Shown: positions 54,066 through 63,749, counted from the stretch's first letter. The stretch: 64,000 bases of DNA from Defluviitaleaceae bacterium (GCA_009784685.1 WRBF01000005.1:1-64000); one strand, 5' to 3'. Notes: a model not told the origin generated them from the letters alone. Numbers and translations are program-made.

Positions 54066-56558
54066 TTAGTCCAGTAACCCCAATGCCTTTATCTTAGTCA
54101 CTGCATCCATCCCGTTTGTCACATTTAGTTTGTTATAAATAAACCTTAAATGAGTGCGAATGCTTGCTTTTTTAATACCTAAGCTCTTTGCGATTTCCTC
54201 ATAAGTTTTGCCTTGGCAAAGCAGATGTGCCACTGCTTTTTGTTTGTCTGTAAACACTATAGATGTTTTCGCAGTTCCTTTTTCAATTCCGACCATTTGG
54301 CTATCCCGCGTTTTAAGGTATAGCAGCTTGATAAAGCTGAGAAGCCCTTTATCATCATCTTTTCGTTGCTTAACCCGATTTATCAATTTATGCAGCATGC
54401 CGGCAAGTTCGGCACCATCATTTATAAACATTTGCACGTAACCGTAAGGGAAAGCCATACAAACTGCTGCATCTAAATAATCTAATGCGTTGACCTGAAA
54501 CTTTCCTTTCTTTTTCCGGTAGGCAATAGCCAATAATATTCGAGCTTCAATTATGTCAATCGGTCGATTAAAGGCATTTGCAATTTCTAAAATCTTTATT
54601 AACAAAATAATAGCAAAATCTATTTTTCCGGTCGCTATGAAAGCCCTGCATGTGGTGAAATCAGCATACATTTTATATAAAGTCGGGCTTTCATATTTTT
54701 GTGAATCAAGCCACTCTTCGGCAGCCTTAATATTGCCGACCGCAATTTGACGGCGTACTGATAAGGCGTTGAAGCTATTGAGTAGCTCGTATGATTTAGT
54801 TTCCTCAATTAGTCGTGATATAGAGTTAAGCACCCCGGATGCCGCCATAGAACTTTTTTCATCTTCTCCGTTAAGCGCATCAAGTACATAAACTAAAATC
54901 GACATAGCGCAAAAATTAGATTCTGGAAGGAAATCGCTTTTTGTTTCAGCCATCGCCATCACAGCGTATTCATATGCTTGTTCTAAATCTCCTTTTTCAT
55001 ACAACATATCTGCTATCATAATTAGAAAGAGCATAGCTGCTTCTTCGCCGAGAAGCCAACCGATCTTTGATTGCATCATCATATAGTTCTCAATTACATT
55101 CCCGACGGCCATTTCAGAATGGTCTTTAATCGCGCGATGAAGAAATGGCATATGCAAAGACGCACTCCATTGTGAAACAGAAACATCAGATGTATCAGAC
55201 ATTGCCCCGATTTCATCCATCATCTGATTTAAAGAAACACGAAAATCATATATACGCAAAAAAAGTGATTTATACGCCGACTCAGGATAGATTGACAAAA
55301 TCTCACAATGCCTAAAATAATATTCATCCATAAAAATAACCATGTCATCTGCACGCCCATCAGCAAATGCACACATAGTTAGCAAAAATAACAAACGTGG
55401 GTAATGTTTTGCGGCATTTTTAACTTCTTGATGATTAAAGATTGGAATGAGCCTCTCCAAAGCAAAATTGCTGCTTCCGGAATCAGCCAAAAAGTCAAAG
55501 CATTTCGCTATTCCAAGATAGCTTTTGCAACGAATAAAACAATCAATAGCGCTGTAAAAATCTCCTTGTGATAAATGCCACTGCCCTTCGGTTTCTAAAA
55601 GAGAGTATAAAAATTCCTCGCCGCATTCATTAGCCATGCGTCTAAGAAATTGCTGAAATAAATGATGATAACGATAAACGTCTTTTTGTAATTGAGTAAT
55701 AAAAGCACCTTTCTTAACTAGATCCTTAATAAACTTGTTGCTGTTTAGATTGCCCGTCAGTGCGTTACATAATGAATGTTCAAGTTCGCTTAATTGTGAG
55801 GTGGAAAGCATAAAATTTCGGGTTTGCTCATCCCATTTTTCCCATATATTAAACTGAATAAAGTTATCAAGATATTCATAGATGTTATCAGACGGCTGCT
55901 CCTCTGACAGTAAAAATGCATTTATACCAATTGCCCAGCCTTGTGTTTGTTGGGCAATATCTTTTGCCTGCGCTTGCGTAATTTGACTATCTCGGTTTTT
56001 GTACAAAGCGATTATGTCTTTTGTGGTAAAAAGGAATTTTTCTGAGCTAATGCTAGCAGTTTGACCTTTAATCAACAAACCGGAAAGGCTCAAAGGCAAA
56101 TCGGAGCGGCTAATAAGAACAACTTGAAAATTTCTTGGTAACCGCCCAATAAAAACAAGGAGAAGTTGTAAGACTTTATTATCATCAATCAAATGTAGGT
56201 CGTCCATTACAAGAACAGTCTGTTTTCTGGAAGATAGAGCTGAAATTGCTCGAAAAGTAAATTCCTCGGGCGCATTGTGAAACGATAGGTGTGAAACGAA
56301 TGAATCAAGAGTTTTATTTCGAGGCTGGCAAGAACAAAGCGCAGCGCAAAAGCGTTCGCAAAAACTATCGGGGTTATTATCAAATTCATCAAAGGAAAGA
56401 ATTGCTTTAGCACGGATATCTTTGTCAAGCCACTGTGTTACAGCTACTGTTTTGCCATAACCTGCGGGAGCACATACGGCTAAAATGCGATGATTCTTTA
56501 GCTTATTAAAAGTGCGGATCAATTCCTGCCTTTCCAACATGACATTGCTGATAGCCAT
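54066..56558 (-). CDS. MalT-like LuxR-family transcriptional regulator (STAND ATPase)
   Basis: The track start at 56579 has no Shine-Dalgarno site; ATG at 56558 after AGAGGGTG is preferred, giving 830 residues. The N-terminal ATPase has the Walker A motif APAGYGKT and a Walker B-like TVLVMDDLHLID, followed by a winged/ helical part, a long TPR-like helical middle that binds an inducer in relatives, and a C-terminal LuxR helix-turn-helix (DKQKAVAHLLCQGKTYEEIA, about 765-825). Such proteins activate transcription when ligand and ATP are bound. Target and ligand cannot be inferred; it is monocistronic and divergent from the chemotaxis receptor, which makes that gene a possible target. Confidence 0.85.
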   Translation of the reverse strand: MAISNVMLERQELIRTFNKLKNHRILAVCAPAGYGKTVAVTQWLDKDIRAKAILSFDEFDNNPDSFCERFCAALCSCQPRNKTLDSFVSHLSFHNAPEEFTFRAISALSSRKQTVLVMDDLHLIDDNKVLQLLLVFIGRLPRNFQVVLISRSDLPLSLSGLLIKGQTASISSEKFLFTTKDIIALYKNRDSQITQAQAKDIAQQTQGWAIGINAFLLSEEQPSDNIYEYLDNFIQFNIWEKWDEQTRNFMLSTSQLSELEHSLCNALTGNLNSNKFIKDLVKKGAFITQLQKDVYRYHHLFQQFLRRMANECGEEFLYSLLETEGQWHLSQGDFYSAIDCFIRCKSYLGIAKCFDFLADSGSSNFALERLIPIFNHQEVKNAAKHYPRLLFLLTMCAFADGRADDMVIFMDEYYFRHCEILSIYPESAYKSLFLRIYDFRVSLNQMMDEIGAMSDTSDVSVSQWSASLHMPFLHRAIKDHSEMAVGNVIENYMMMQSKIGWLLGEEAAMLFLIMIADMLYEKGDLEQAYEYAVMAMAETKSDFLPESNFCAMSILVYVLDALNGEDEKSSMAASGVLNSISRLIEETKSYELLNSFNALSVRRQIAVGNIKAAEEWLDSQKYESPTLYKMYADFTTCRAFIATGKIDFAIILLIKILEIANAFNRPIDIIEARILLAIAYRKKKGKFQVNALDYLDAAVCMAFPYGYVQMFINDGAELAGMLHKLINRVKQRKDDDKGLLSFIKLLYLKTRDSQMVGIEKGTAKTSIVFTDKQKAVAHLLCQGKTYEEIAKSLGIKKASIRTHLRFIYNKLNVTNGMDAVTKIKALGLLD

Positions 56559-56788
56559 TATAAACACCCTCTGATTCATATTTTAGTATTAGCACTAGCT
56601 AAATTGCCTAGATACTAGCTAAACTACAGAAATTGTCAAAGGCAACAACTCAATAGCAAAGATTATTATAGTCGCTGATCTAGCAATTTTCAACGGTAAA
56701 TTTCACACGAATCATAGTAAATTCTTATAAGCATCATTTGTAACATATTTTTTCAAAAATAAAGTTGAAAAAGACCCACTTGAAGATG

Positions 56789-57018
56789 TTTACAAAGAAA
56801 ACTTGTGTCTGATAGTATATTAAGCGGACAAGTTTTCGCATTGCTAAATAATATGTGGAGAAAGCTGACAAATGTGTTGGGATATTAAACAGTTTGCAGC
56901 AAGCATGTAAGCGGACGGGCAGTTTATTTTTTGCCGTCACTCAAAATCGAGCATCCACCAAAACATAATAAGCGATTGTCCTCTATGTTTCACATGCAAA
57001 GGGCGGTCGCTTTTTGCG
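56789..57018 (+). ncRNA. Candidate terminated leader RNA or small RNA upstream of the chemotaxis receptor
   Basis: TTTACA at 56789 and TAGTAT at 56813 (18-bp spacer) predict a transcript from about 56825. It would contain the hairpin GACGGGCA/TTGCCGTC (56914-56938) and end at a 13-bp stem AAGCGATTGTCCT/AGGGCGGTCGCTT followed by TTTTTG (56970-57016). The receptor ATG is at 57100. The arrangement suggests either an independent RNA of about 190 nt or a terminator-controlled leader. No known riboswitch class was recognised. It fills most of the gap 56559-57099. Confidence 0.45.
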
Positions 57019-57099
57019 TTTTTATTGATTCCGGAATATGGAAGTAAAGGTTATAGGACTGTAGATTCTCAATCAACTAATCGAAAGGAAGAATAGGGC

Positions 57100-59406
57100 A
57101 TGACTTTTATAAAGAATATAAAAATTGGCGCAAAACTTGCATTGGGGTTTACGATAGTTTTGCTTTTTGCACTAGCACTGGCTATATACGGGATAATTGC
57201 TATGAGCAATTTGAGCAATAATTATCAATGGGTAATTGATAGCCCTAACGCAAGGTTTATACTTGTTGAAGAAATTGATATGGTAATAACTGATATAAGA
57301 CATTATACTACACTTGCTGCTCTTAATGCAGGCGACAGCGAAGTAATCTCTAGATTTGAAGAAAATATAAACGAAAAACGTCAATTGTTCGGTGAATTGG
57401 TCGAGGAGCTTAGAGAAAGCCTTGAAAATGACAATATTATATCGATTTATGCAAAAAATGTTAATAATATTTTGATGGAGACCGTTGCCGATTTGGTTTA
57501 CAGTTATTTGGATAATCAAGTAGCTTCGATTATTTCGGCGGCAAGAGCTAATGACTTAGATTTGGCAAGAGAACTTATTTTTGCGGGTTTGCATGTAAAT
57601 GACGTAATTGATGATAGCCTTTATACTCTATTTGAGGAAATACACACATATATGTTACAAGCTAGAATTTATGTTGAAAACAGAAGGCAGCGCAGTGTGT
57701 TTAATATGATTTTTACATTTGTCGGTGTTTTGGCAATTAGTGCTGTTATTGCGATTGCAACTTCAAGGATAATTACAAAGCCTATAAATCAGTTGTTGGC
57801 TTTAGTTTCTGATGTTTCGAAAGGAAGGCTGAATGTAAACATTGACAGCACTAACTTTTCAACAGACGAAACGGGGGCATTGACAAGGGATGTGCTTGGT
57901 CTGGTAAGTATAATCAGGTCAATTGTGGACGATTTAACTGAAGCAAGTCACGAATATTTAAAAGTTGGCAATATGCATTACATTATAGATGACAGTAAGT
58001 ACCAAAACTCGTTTAAAGAAGTAATTGATGTTACAAATTCTCTACTTAAGCAAGTTACTGCGGACATAGATGGTATAGTTCTTGCAGTAGATAAAATGAG
58101 TGATGGAGATTTTAAAGCAAATGTAGTAGTCGAAGATTGGCCTGGTGAATGGGCAATAATGCCAAGATCTATGCTCAAACTTAGTGCTAACCTAAAAGCT
58201 GTCAGAACCGAAATCGGTAATATGATTGAATCGGCGGTTAAGGGCGATTTGGAGTTCAAAGTAGATGCCGAAAAGTATAGCGGAGAATGGCATACAATTA
58301 TGGAAGGACTAAACGATATTGCCGACACAATTGCTGCCCCGCTCGCAGTTATCGAAATTCAACTGGGAGAAATGCAAAAAGGTAATTTTGAGTTGAAAGA
58401 TATTGACGCAAAGATATTAGCTAAAAACCTTAGCCCGCACCCGAGTGATTATAACGGCTCATTTAGGAAAGCTATACAGTCTATGGACAGCACTATTACA
58501 GAAATTCACAGCTACATTTCTATCATCACCAATAAAATGCAGGCCGTTGCAAGCGGCGACTTTACTCAATCTATTAGCCATGAGTTTATTGGCAGTTTCT
58601 CACCGATTAAAGAAGCGTTGAACCAAACTTCTACCGCCTTGCGCAAAACAATGTTAGAAATTTCCTCAGCAGCTGACCAAGTGTTGTCGGGTGCAAAACA
58701 GATTTCTGAAAGTGCCATAGAGTTAGCAAACGGTGCGCAAGAACAGACCAGTTCGGTAGAAGAACTTAACGCCACCATTGATGTAATTAATCAGCAGACA
58801 CAACAAAATGCTAAAAGTGCGGCAGAGGCTAGTGAGCTTTCCGATATATCTACTTCCAATGCGAAAGCAGGCAACAATTCAATGAACGAAATGCTAGTTG
58901 CTATGGAGCAAATCAAGGAATCATCAAGCGATATTTCCAAGATTATAAAAGTCATTCAAGATATTGCGTTCCAAACTAATCTGCTTGCGCTTAATGCGGC
59001 TGTGGAAGCTGCAAGAGCCGGGGAACACGGCAAAGGCTTTAGTGTGGTTGCAGAGGAAGTTCGCAATTTGGCAGGACGCAGCCAAGAATCCGCTTCTGAA
59101 ACTACTGATCTTATTGAAACATCAATCAACCGAGTTAAACATGGGTCGAACATTGCGGAAACTACATCACATACATTAGACGGAATTGTTAAAAATGCTG
59201 CCGAAGTATCAGAGTTTATAGGCAAAATTTCCGCAGCTTCAAAAGAACAGGCAGAGGCGATTACACAAGTTAGTGTGGGGCTTTTGCAAATATCAACGGT
59301 AACACAAAACAATTCGGCTGTTTCAGAAGAAACAGCTGCGGCATCGGAAGAACTTAATTCTCAAGCTGAAATACTTCAGCAATTAGTATCATATTTTAAA
59401 TTATAG
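57100..59406 (+). CDS. Methyl-accepting chemotaxis protein
   Basis: A transmembrane receptor of 768 residues. One membrane helix (about 12-34), an outer four-helix-bundle type sensor (about 35-200), a second helix (about 201-223), a HAMP domain (about 224-276) and a further HAMP-like pair in the region 290-480, then the long signalling coiled coil with the conserved tip [24 protein letters not shown] (about 624-648) that contacts CheA and CheW. Methylation-helix glutamines and glutamates are visible on both sides. AAAGGAAG precedes the ATG. No che genes are in the window. The ligand is unknown. Confidence 0.95.
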   Translation: MTFIKNIKIGAKLALGFTIVLLFALALAIYGIIAMSNLSNNYQWVIDSPNARFILVEEIDMVITDIRHYTTLAALNAGDSEVISRFEENINEKRQLFGELVEELRESLENDNIISIYAKNVNNILMETVADLVYSYLDNQVASIISAARANDLDLARELIFAGLHVNDVIDDSLYTLFEEIHTYMLQARIYVENRRQRSVFNMIFTFVGVLAISAVIAIATSRIITKPINQLLALVSDVSKGRLNVNIDSTNFSTDETGALTRDVLGLVSIIRSIVDDLTEASHEYLKVGNMHYIIDDSKYQNSFKEVIDVTNSLLKQVTADIDGIVLAVDKMSDGDFKANVVVEDWPGEWAIMPRSMLKLSANLKAVRTEIGNMIESAVKGDLEFKVDAEKYSGEWHTIMEGLNDIADTIAAPLAVIEIQLGEMQKGNFELKDIDAKILAKNLSPHPSDYNGSFRKAIQSMDSTITEIHSYISIITNKMQAVASGDFTQSISHEFIGSFSPIKEALNQTSTALRKTMLEISSAADQVLSGAKQISESAIELANGAQEQTSSVEELNATIDVINQQTQQNAKSAAEASELSDISTSNAKAGNNSMNEMLVAMEQIKESSSDISKIIKVIQDIAFQTNLLALNAAVEAARAGEHGKGFSVVAEEVRNLAGRSQESASETTDLIETSINRVKHGSNIAETTSHTLDGIVKNAAEVSEFIGKISAASKEQAEAITQVSVGLLQISTVTQNNSAVSEETAAASEELNSQAEILQQLVSYFKL

Positions 59407-59511
59407 AGCAGACAGAAATGTTGCGTATAAAAGGCTGAGTGTAAAGAGCGTTTAATCTGTATGATATATTGAAAACGCAAAGGTTGAATAGAATCACTGT
59501 TAAGTCCGCAA

Positions 59512-59760
59512 CACGTGAATCTAATTTGAGCGAACATGCTCAAAAGTTCGTCATTGCGGGCTTGACCCGCAATCTTCATGCTGTGGACTGTGAGCCATGT
59601 TCAGTGCTATTACACCGTTCAAGCATCATTTGCGTTAATAGTGATAAACATAATGTTGAAATTTTTTACATGAAGATTCCGGGTCGAGCCCGGAATGACA
59701 GGGTTTAGGCATATTCGTTACAAATTAGATTCACGTGAGCCCGCAATGACAAAAGTTTAT
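59512..59760. repeat. Repeat family B, copy 3 (inverted)
   Basis: CGTCATTGCGGGCTTGACCC plus GCAATC and GAAGATTCCGGGTCGAGCCC plus GGAATGACAG frame a middle that matches the inverted copy at 31.6-31.8 kb, including the TAATAGTGATAAACAT block. The gap 59407-59987 contains this repeat and the agr promoter. Confidence 0.8.
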
Positions 59761-59838
59761 TTTTTAACTCTTGACTGGCATTAAAATTAAACGCTCTTTG
59801 TCTACTTTAAATTTAGGTTTTAATTTCAAAAAAAATTA

Positions 59839-59867
59839 TTGACATCATTTGCAATTTATGCTATACT
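59839..59867 (+). promoter_or_regulatory. Sigma-A promoter of the agr-like operon
   Basis: TTGACA and TATACT are exactly 17 bp apart. The transcript would start near 59874 and cover the response regulator, agrB and agrD. An untranslated leader of about 115 nt follows. Confidence 0.75.
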
Positions 59868-59987
59868 TTACAAGTTCAGACATATTGTAACATAAAGCTA
59901 TATAATACTGCATGATATGACTTTTTCTAACAATTGTGAAATAGCTCTGATTTGTTGCAAATTACTATTACAAATGTAAAGGTAACA

Positions 59988-60752
59988 ATGCGGAGAGAAG
60001 CTTTGAAGAGTGTAATTATAATTGATGATGATGAAATATATAGTGTAAAATTAGCTGATTATGTTGAAAAAAGCGATGAATTTAAAGTGGTTGCCATTGC
60101 AATAAGTGGTAGAGACGGCAAGTTATTAATCGAACATTATAAGCCGGATGTTATCATTATGGATATAATATTGCTTGATGATGATGGTTTAAACGTTATT
60201 AAGCATATTTACAATAGTTATGATAACTATAAACCGTACCTTTTCGTTATAACTTCTATTTCCACTTCGTCAATGGAAAAGATGCTCTTAGAGCTTGGAG
60301 TAGATTTTGTTGAATTCAAGCCTTTAGAGTACAAAAACTTAAATAATATCCTTAACAAAATTTCATCTGATATTGAAAAAACTGAAAAAAGATATATTAC
60401 CAATACAAGCAAAAAAGACATTACTGATTTTATAGTGGAAACACTCGCTGAAATGAGAATGTCACAGGAATTATTAGGATATGTTTGTGTTAAAACAGCA
60501 CTCTATTTCATATTAGATAATTTAGATGCAAGACCTCATATATATAAAAAAGTTTCTGAAATTTTAAGTATATCTGAAAAAAGTGCGGATAAAAATATTC
60601 GTACTGCCTCTAATACATGTGTTGGTTCTGAATTGTATTGCGATCTATTTGGAAAACACCCTGTAAATAACTTAAGGTTTTTATATGGTACTGCCATTTA
60701 CATCGAGATGCGCATGCGTGGAAGTGAAAAAAATGATTCAGGCTATAGCTAA
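59988..60752 (+). CDS. Spo0A-family response regulator of an agr-like locus
   Basis: The track start (59952) is a TTG without a binding site; ATG at 59988 (after AAAGG) or TTG at 60003 (after GGAGAG) is more likely, and I use the ATG. The receiver domain is complete: acidic triad IIIDDDE, phosphoacceptor in IIMDIILLDDDGLNVI, the threonine in VITSIS, and lysine in FKPLE. The second half is not LytTR but looks like a Spo0A C-terminal domain: LLGYVCVKTALYFIL, a helix-turn-helix region HIYKKVSEILSISEKSADKNIRTA, and a last block DLFGKHPVNNLRFLYGTAIYIEMRM that parallels Spo0A's ...KPTNSEFIA.. helix. It is divergent from Spo0A itself, so it is a paralogue. It overlaps agrB by 20 bp, so they are one unit. 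Confidence 0.72.
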   Translation: MRREALKSVIIIDDDEIYSVKLADYVEKSDEFKVVAIAISGRDGKLLIEHYKPDVIIMDIILLDDDGLNVIKHIYNSYDNYKPYLFVITSISTSSMEKMLLELGVDFVEFKPLEYKNLNNILNKISSDIEKTEKRYITNTSKKDITDFIVETLAEMRMSQELLGYVCVKTALYFILDNLDARPHIYKKVSEILSISEKSADKNIRTASNTCVGSELYCDLFGKHPVNNLRFLYGTAIYIEMRMRGSEKNDSGYS

Positions 60753-61311
60753 CAATATAGCAAAGTATATAGTAGATAATGATGATACCAATACCGCAGA
60801 TTACGAAATATTAGCTTATGGATACGGACTGATTGTAAACGGAATATTTACTTATGCAGCTATAATTACTTCAGCGCTTATATTAGGTCTTATTGTTGAA
60901 ATGTTTGTTGCTTTAGGTGCTTTTATAGCATTGCGGCTGCTCGTAGGCGGTGTTCATGCTAACAGCAGGGTTTTATGTTTTGCTACAAACGCAGGTGTAA
61001 TGTATTTCAGCATAGCATTATCCTTTTTCCTTAATTTGAGCGAAATAGTGATTACGGTTTTGTATATTGCTAATTTATTGTTGTTAATCCTTTATGCACC
61101 TAGTGATACTACAGATCAGCCAATTGTAAAAAGACGTATGTTAAGAAAGATATTAGGCATTGCGTGTTTGTCGTTATTCTTTGCTCTGCCTATGTTTTTA
61201 AATAATTTTCAGGTAAAAATTAATATATTAATATTGATATCCACAATTACATGTGTAATGTTACACCCGCTTATCTATAAGATTTACGGGTGCAAAAAAT
61301 CAATATATTAA
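60733..61311 (+). CDS. agrB: AgrB-like membrane peptidase processing a signal peptide
   Basis: The track starts at 60685, but ATG at 60733 gives the standard AgrB start and the upstream codons lie inside the regulator gene. The 192-residue membrane protein has about 5-6 hydrophobic segments and the intact catalytic pair: His75 in GGVHANSRVLCF and Cys82, spaced +7 exactly as His77/Cys84 of Staphylococcus aureus AgrB. AgrB cuts the C-terminal part of AgrD and helps form the cyclic peptide. The stop is 14 bp before agrD. Confidence 0.9.
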   Translation: MIQAIANNIAKYIVDNDDTNTADYEILAYGYGLIVNGIFTYAAIITSALILGLIVEMFVALGAFIALRLLVGGVHANSRVLCFATNAGVMYFSIALSFFLNLSEIVITVLYIANLLLLILYAPSDTTDQPIVKRRMLRKILGIACLSLFFALPMFLNNFQVKINILILISTITCVMLHPLIYKIYGCKKSIY

Positions 61312-61325
61312 AATAGGAGGTCTAT

Positions 61326-61475
61326 ATGAAAAAATCACTTGTATCACTAATGAAAAAGTCCGGTGAGAAAGCGGCTATGGTTCCTATTACTGTAAGAAGT
61401 TGGCCTTGGGGACCAAATCAGCCTAAAATGCCATCATCTCTGCGTGAAAAAATGGAAAAATATGATATCAAGTAA
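61326..61475 (+). CDS. agrD: AgrD-like autoinducer pro-peptide without cysteine
   Basis: A 49-codon gene missed by the ORF track, directly after agrB with AGGAGGT at 6 bp. The peptide begins MKKSLVSLMKKSGEKAAMV, has a core VRSWPWGPNQPKMPSSLREK and an acidic/basic end. The segment QPKMPSSLR matches the C-terminal recognition part of clostridial AgrD (compare QPEEPKSLR of Clostridium perfringens). The residue that normally closes the ring is Cys; no Cys is present. Ser25 stands at the equivalent place (within one residue), so the product may be a serine lactone such as S-W-P-W-G(-P), as known for Staphylococcus intermedius. A terminator follows at once. Confidence 0.85.
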   Translation: MKKSLVSLMKKSGEKAAMVPITVRSWPWGPNQPKMPSSLREKMEKYDIK

Positions 61476-61477
61476 GT

Positions 61478-61506
61478 AATAGCCCCTTAAAGGGGCTATT
61501 TTTACT
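61478..61506 (+). terminator. Terminator of the agr-like operon
   Basis: TAGCCCC-TTAA-GGGGCTA is followed by TTTTTAC. The last bases overlap the end of the convergent kinase gene. Confidence 0.9.
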
Positions 61507-62760
61507 TTAAACAAGCAGGTCGGCAGTAAAAGTATCATCAGTACAACTAATGGTAAAATCCACATACCACCCTTCCTCTCTCCTATTGTTAACAATCGTT
61601 TGCACTTCGAAAAGCCCAAACCCGCTATGCCCTTTCTTTCCGCTGACTCCTTTATCAAGTATCTTTGTTGTATCTGCCCTTTCATCAACTGAATTATTTA
61701 TAATAATCCTTATTTTTTTGTTTTCGTTGCATATCTCCATAGTAACACATTTTTCGGCAGATAAATATGCATGTTCCATTGCGTTATTAAGAAGATTACC
61801 AACTATCCTACTAAGCTGCATTTCATATATCGTTTTTAGTTCAAATATTTTAGCTGTCACTATAACGCTAAAGTCAATTCCATTTTGTGCTGCGAAAGCG
61901 GCATTAGACAGCACAATTCCATATATGTAGGGCATGTTTTCTTTTATTCCGGTGTTTATTTTAATAACAGTCTTTTCGTTATTAAGCTCAGTTACAATGT
62001 TGCGAATATGTGAAAACAAACCTTTGCTGTCTTCTGCTTCACAATATCCATATAGAGTATTAACTAAGGTTCTATAACCATGCCTGTCACCTTCCCAAGC
62101 AACAAGAGACTTTTCCAATGTTTCTGTATATTGCTTTTGAAGTTCAGCACTTTCAACTTCTGATGCAAATTTATTGAGTACAAAAGTCATATAAATTATT
62201 GTCGTCTGCATAACAAGCACTGCAAGAGCATTAAAAACTACAGCATTTGTGACAACTTCTGCGAAAAATAAAAAGTGTACACTTGCTATTGAGCTTAAGC
62301 CAACAAGTAATAATGTTATTGATAATACAAACATTATTTTGCTACGTGTTAAGTTAATTGTAGTAAACTTAGTCTGTTTGATTAATATAAATATAACGAT
62401 GTATGCCACTATAACAGCAATCATAGTAAAATGGTTATTGAGTTCAGGAGCTAATACACGAAATATAATGCTAAAAATATTGCCAATATATAATGATAGA
62501 AAAAGCTGCATTGAAATGGCTAAAACTGCCTGCTTTTTGCGCATACTTGCTATCAAGCAGTAATAAATTGCAGTGCTGACAAAGAATATTCCTAGCATCA
62601 TCCAAGGATTTCCAAATTGTAAAACCGCAATTGCGGTACTAGCCAAAAGCGTAATCAACCAGCTAACTTTAACCTTAAACAGCGTTGTTAAAATCAAAAA
62701 TTGTAGAAAGATTTGTACAAAGTTAATTGCAATTGTGTAAACATCATCTAGGTTAACCAT
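61507..62760 (-). CDS. AgrC-like GHKL sensor histidine kinase
   Basis: The 417-residue protein has six or seven membrane segments in the first ~200 residues, the layout of AgrC/ComD-type peptide receptors, then a dimerisation segment with RHGYRTLVNTLYGY in the place of the usual RHDYxN phosphoacceptor block (His kept, Asp replaced by Gly), and a GHKL ATPase with N-box RIVGNLLNNAMEHAY and G-box GVSGKKGHSGFGLFEV. AAGGAG precedes the ATG. It is convergent with the agrB-agrD unit, so it has its own promoter. It is the natural candidate for a receptor of the AgrD-like peptide and for phosphorylating the Spo0A-like regulator; pairing is inferred from proximity. Confidence 0.85.
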   Translation of the reverse strand: MVNLDDVYTIAINFVQIFLQFLILTTLFKVKVSWLITLLASTAIAVLQFGNPWMMLGIFFVSTAIYYCLIASMRKKQAVLAISMQLFLSLYIGNIFSIIFRVLAPELNNHFTMIAVIVAYIVIFILIKQTKFTTINLTRSKIMFVLSITLLLVGLSSIASVHFLFFAEVVTNAVVFNALAVLVMQTTIIYMTFVLNKFASEVESAELQKQYTETLEKSLVAWEGDRHGYRTLVNTLYGYCEAEDSKGLFSHIRNIVTELNNEKTVIKINTGIKENMPYIYGIVLSNAAFAAQNGIDFSVIVTAKIFELKTIYEMQLSRIVGNLLNNAMEHAYLSAEKCVTMEICNENKKIRIIINNSVDERADTTKILDKGVSGKKGHSGFGLFEVQTIVNNRREEGWYVDFTISCTDDTFTADLLV

Positions 62761-62920
62761 AGCTTTTATCTCCTTGTTTTTTGTATTAGTCGATTCGTAA
62801 TAGACATTATATCACATATCCTACTAAGTATCACCAAATTACACCAATTTCTACCTTGATTGTTCAGTAATAAGAACGATAAACTTAGCTTATAATAAAG
62901 CAATTGAGGGGGATTTATAT

Positions 62921-63550
62921 ATGAAAGGTGCTAATTCAGGCAAAAAACATTTAAGTATTGTCAGAAATGGACATATTGAAAAAAATGAATCTATACTTTT
63001 TGATTCACCGGTTAACGTCCTTTTAATAACCGACAGGCTGCATGATATTACAGAAAGGCTAAAGAATTACCTTCAAAACGACCATGATATTAAAGTTGAT
63101 TTAGTTAATAATTATGATGAAGCGGCTAATGTTATATCAAAAAAAACCTTTGATTTTCTTATTATCGTTGGCTATTTAGCTGATGAGCACAGCTTTGATA
63201 CAGTTGGTTTATTCCGCCGAGTTAATAAACATTCTGCTGTTATTTTTTATGCAATCTTGGACAATTATATTGATTACTTGTGCGAAAAATATAACATCTA
63301 TTATACATGTGACAGAAGATATCCCTTTGACCGACTGCTTGCATATATGAAAGAAAGTTATCAGGCTGAGAGTTTTAAAATGCAAAAAGCACAAGAAGAT
63401 ATGTCGAAAGACCGGTGTGATAATTCGCATATGTGTTTTAAAGATGAAACGATAGAAGATATCCATGTTAAACCTGACCATAGCTCTGTACAAAAAACTA
63501 GCATATGGGCTTGGATAAGGAAAATATTGGGTAGAGGTAAGAGATTATAG
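62921..63550 (+). CDS. Receiver-like domain protein, probably a pseudo-receiver
   Basis: The 209-residue protein shows a receiver-like alternation in residues 25-150: strand NVLLITDRLHD, helix, strand KVDLVNN, helix, strand FDFLIIVGYLADE, strand AVIFYAILD, strand YNIYYTCDR, helix. At the phosphoacceptor place (after FDFLIIV) there is Gly/Tyr, not Asp, and the conserved Thr and Lys are not evident, so it is unlikely to take a phosphate in the standard way. The last 60 residues are charged with a basic C-terminal WAWIRKILGRGKRL. No DNA-binding domain is seen. Divergent from the kinase gene, with GAGGGGGA before the ATG. Function unknown; a partner of the signalling locus by position. Confidence 0.5.
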   Translation: MKGANSGKKHLSIVRNGHIEKNESILFDSPVNVLLITDRLHDITERLKNYLQNDHDIKVDLVNNYDEAANVISKKTFDFLIIVGYLADEHSFDTVGLFRRVNKHSAVIFYAILDNYIDYLCEKYNIYYTCDRRYPFDRLLAYMKESYQAESFKMQKAQEDMSKDRCDNSHMCFKDETIEDIHVKPDHSSVQKTSIWAWIRKILGRGKRL

Positions 63551-63632
63551 AGCTACAAAAATTAAATTATTTAAAAATCTAAACCATATTTGACCTAAAA
63601 TTCCTTGAGTTACCGATATTTTACAGTTATAA

Positions 63633-63661
63633 TTGACAACAAGGTTATATAGAATTAGAAA
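63633..63661 (+). promoter_or_regulatory. Candidate promoter for the last gene
   Basis: TTGACA and TAGAAA with 17-bp spacing; the -35 is perfect and the -10 weak. Confidence 0.45.
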
Positions 63662-63749
63662 AATTTACTAATTTTATCAAAAAAATCTAACATTTTGTCG
63701 AATTGTTTAACGGTAAAAAATCTAAACTAACTCAAAGGAGAAATAACCA

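Noticed and set aside
59469-59708. A 79-codon ORF within the family B repeat
   Set aside because: It is composed of repeat sequence, changes with orientation of copies and has no ribosome-binding site.
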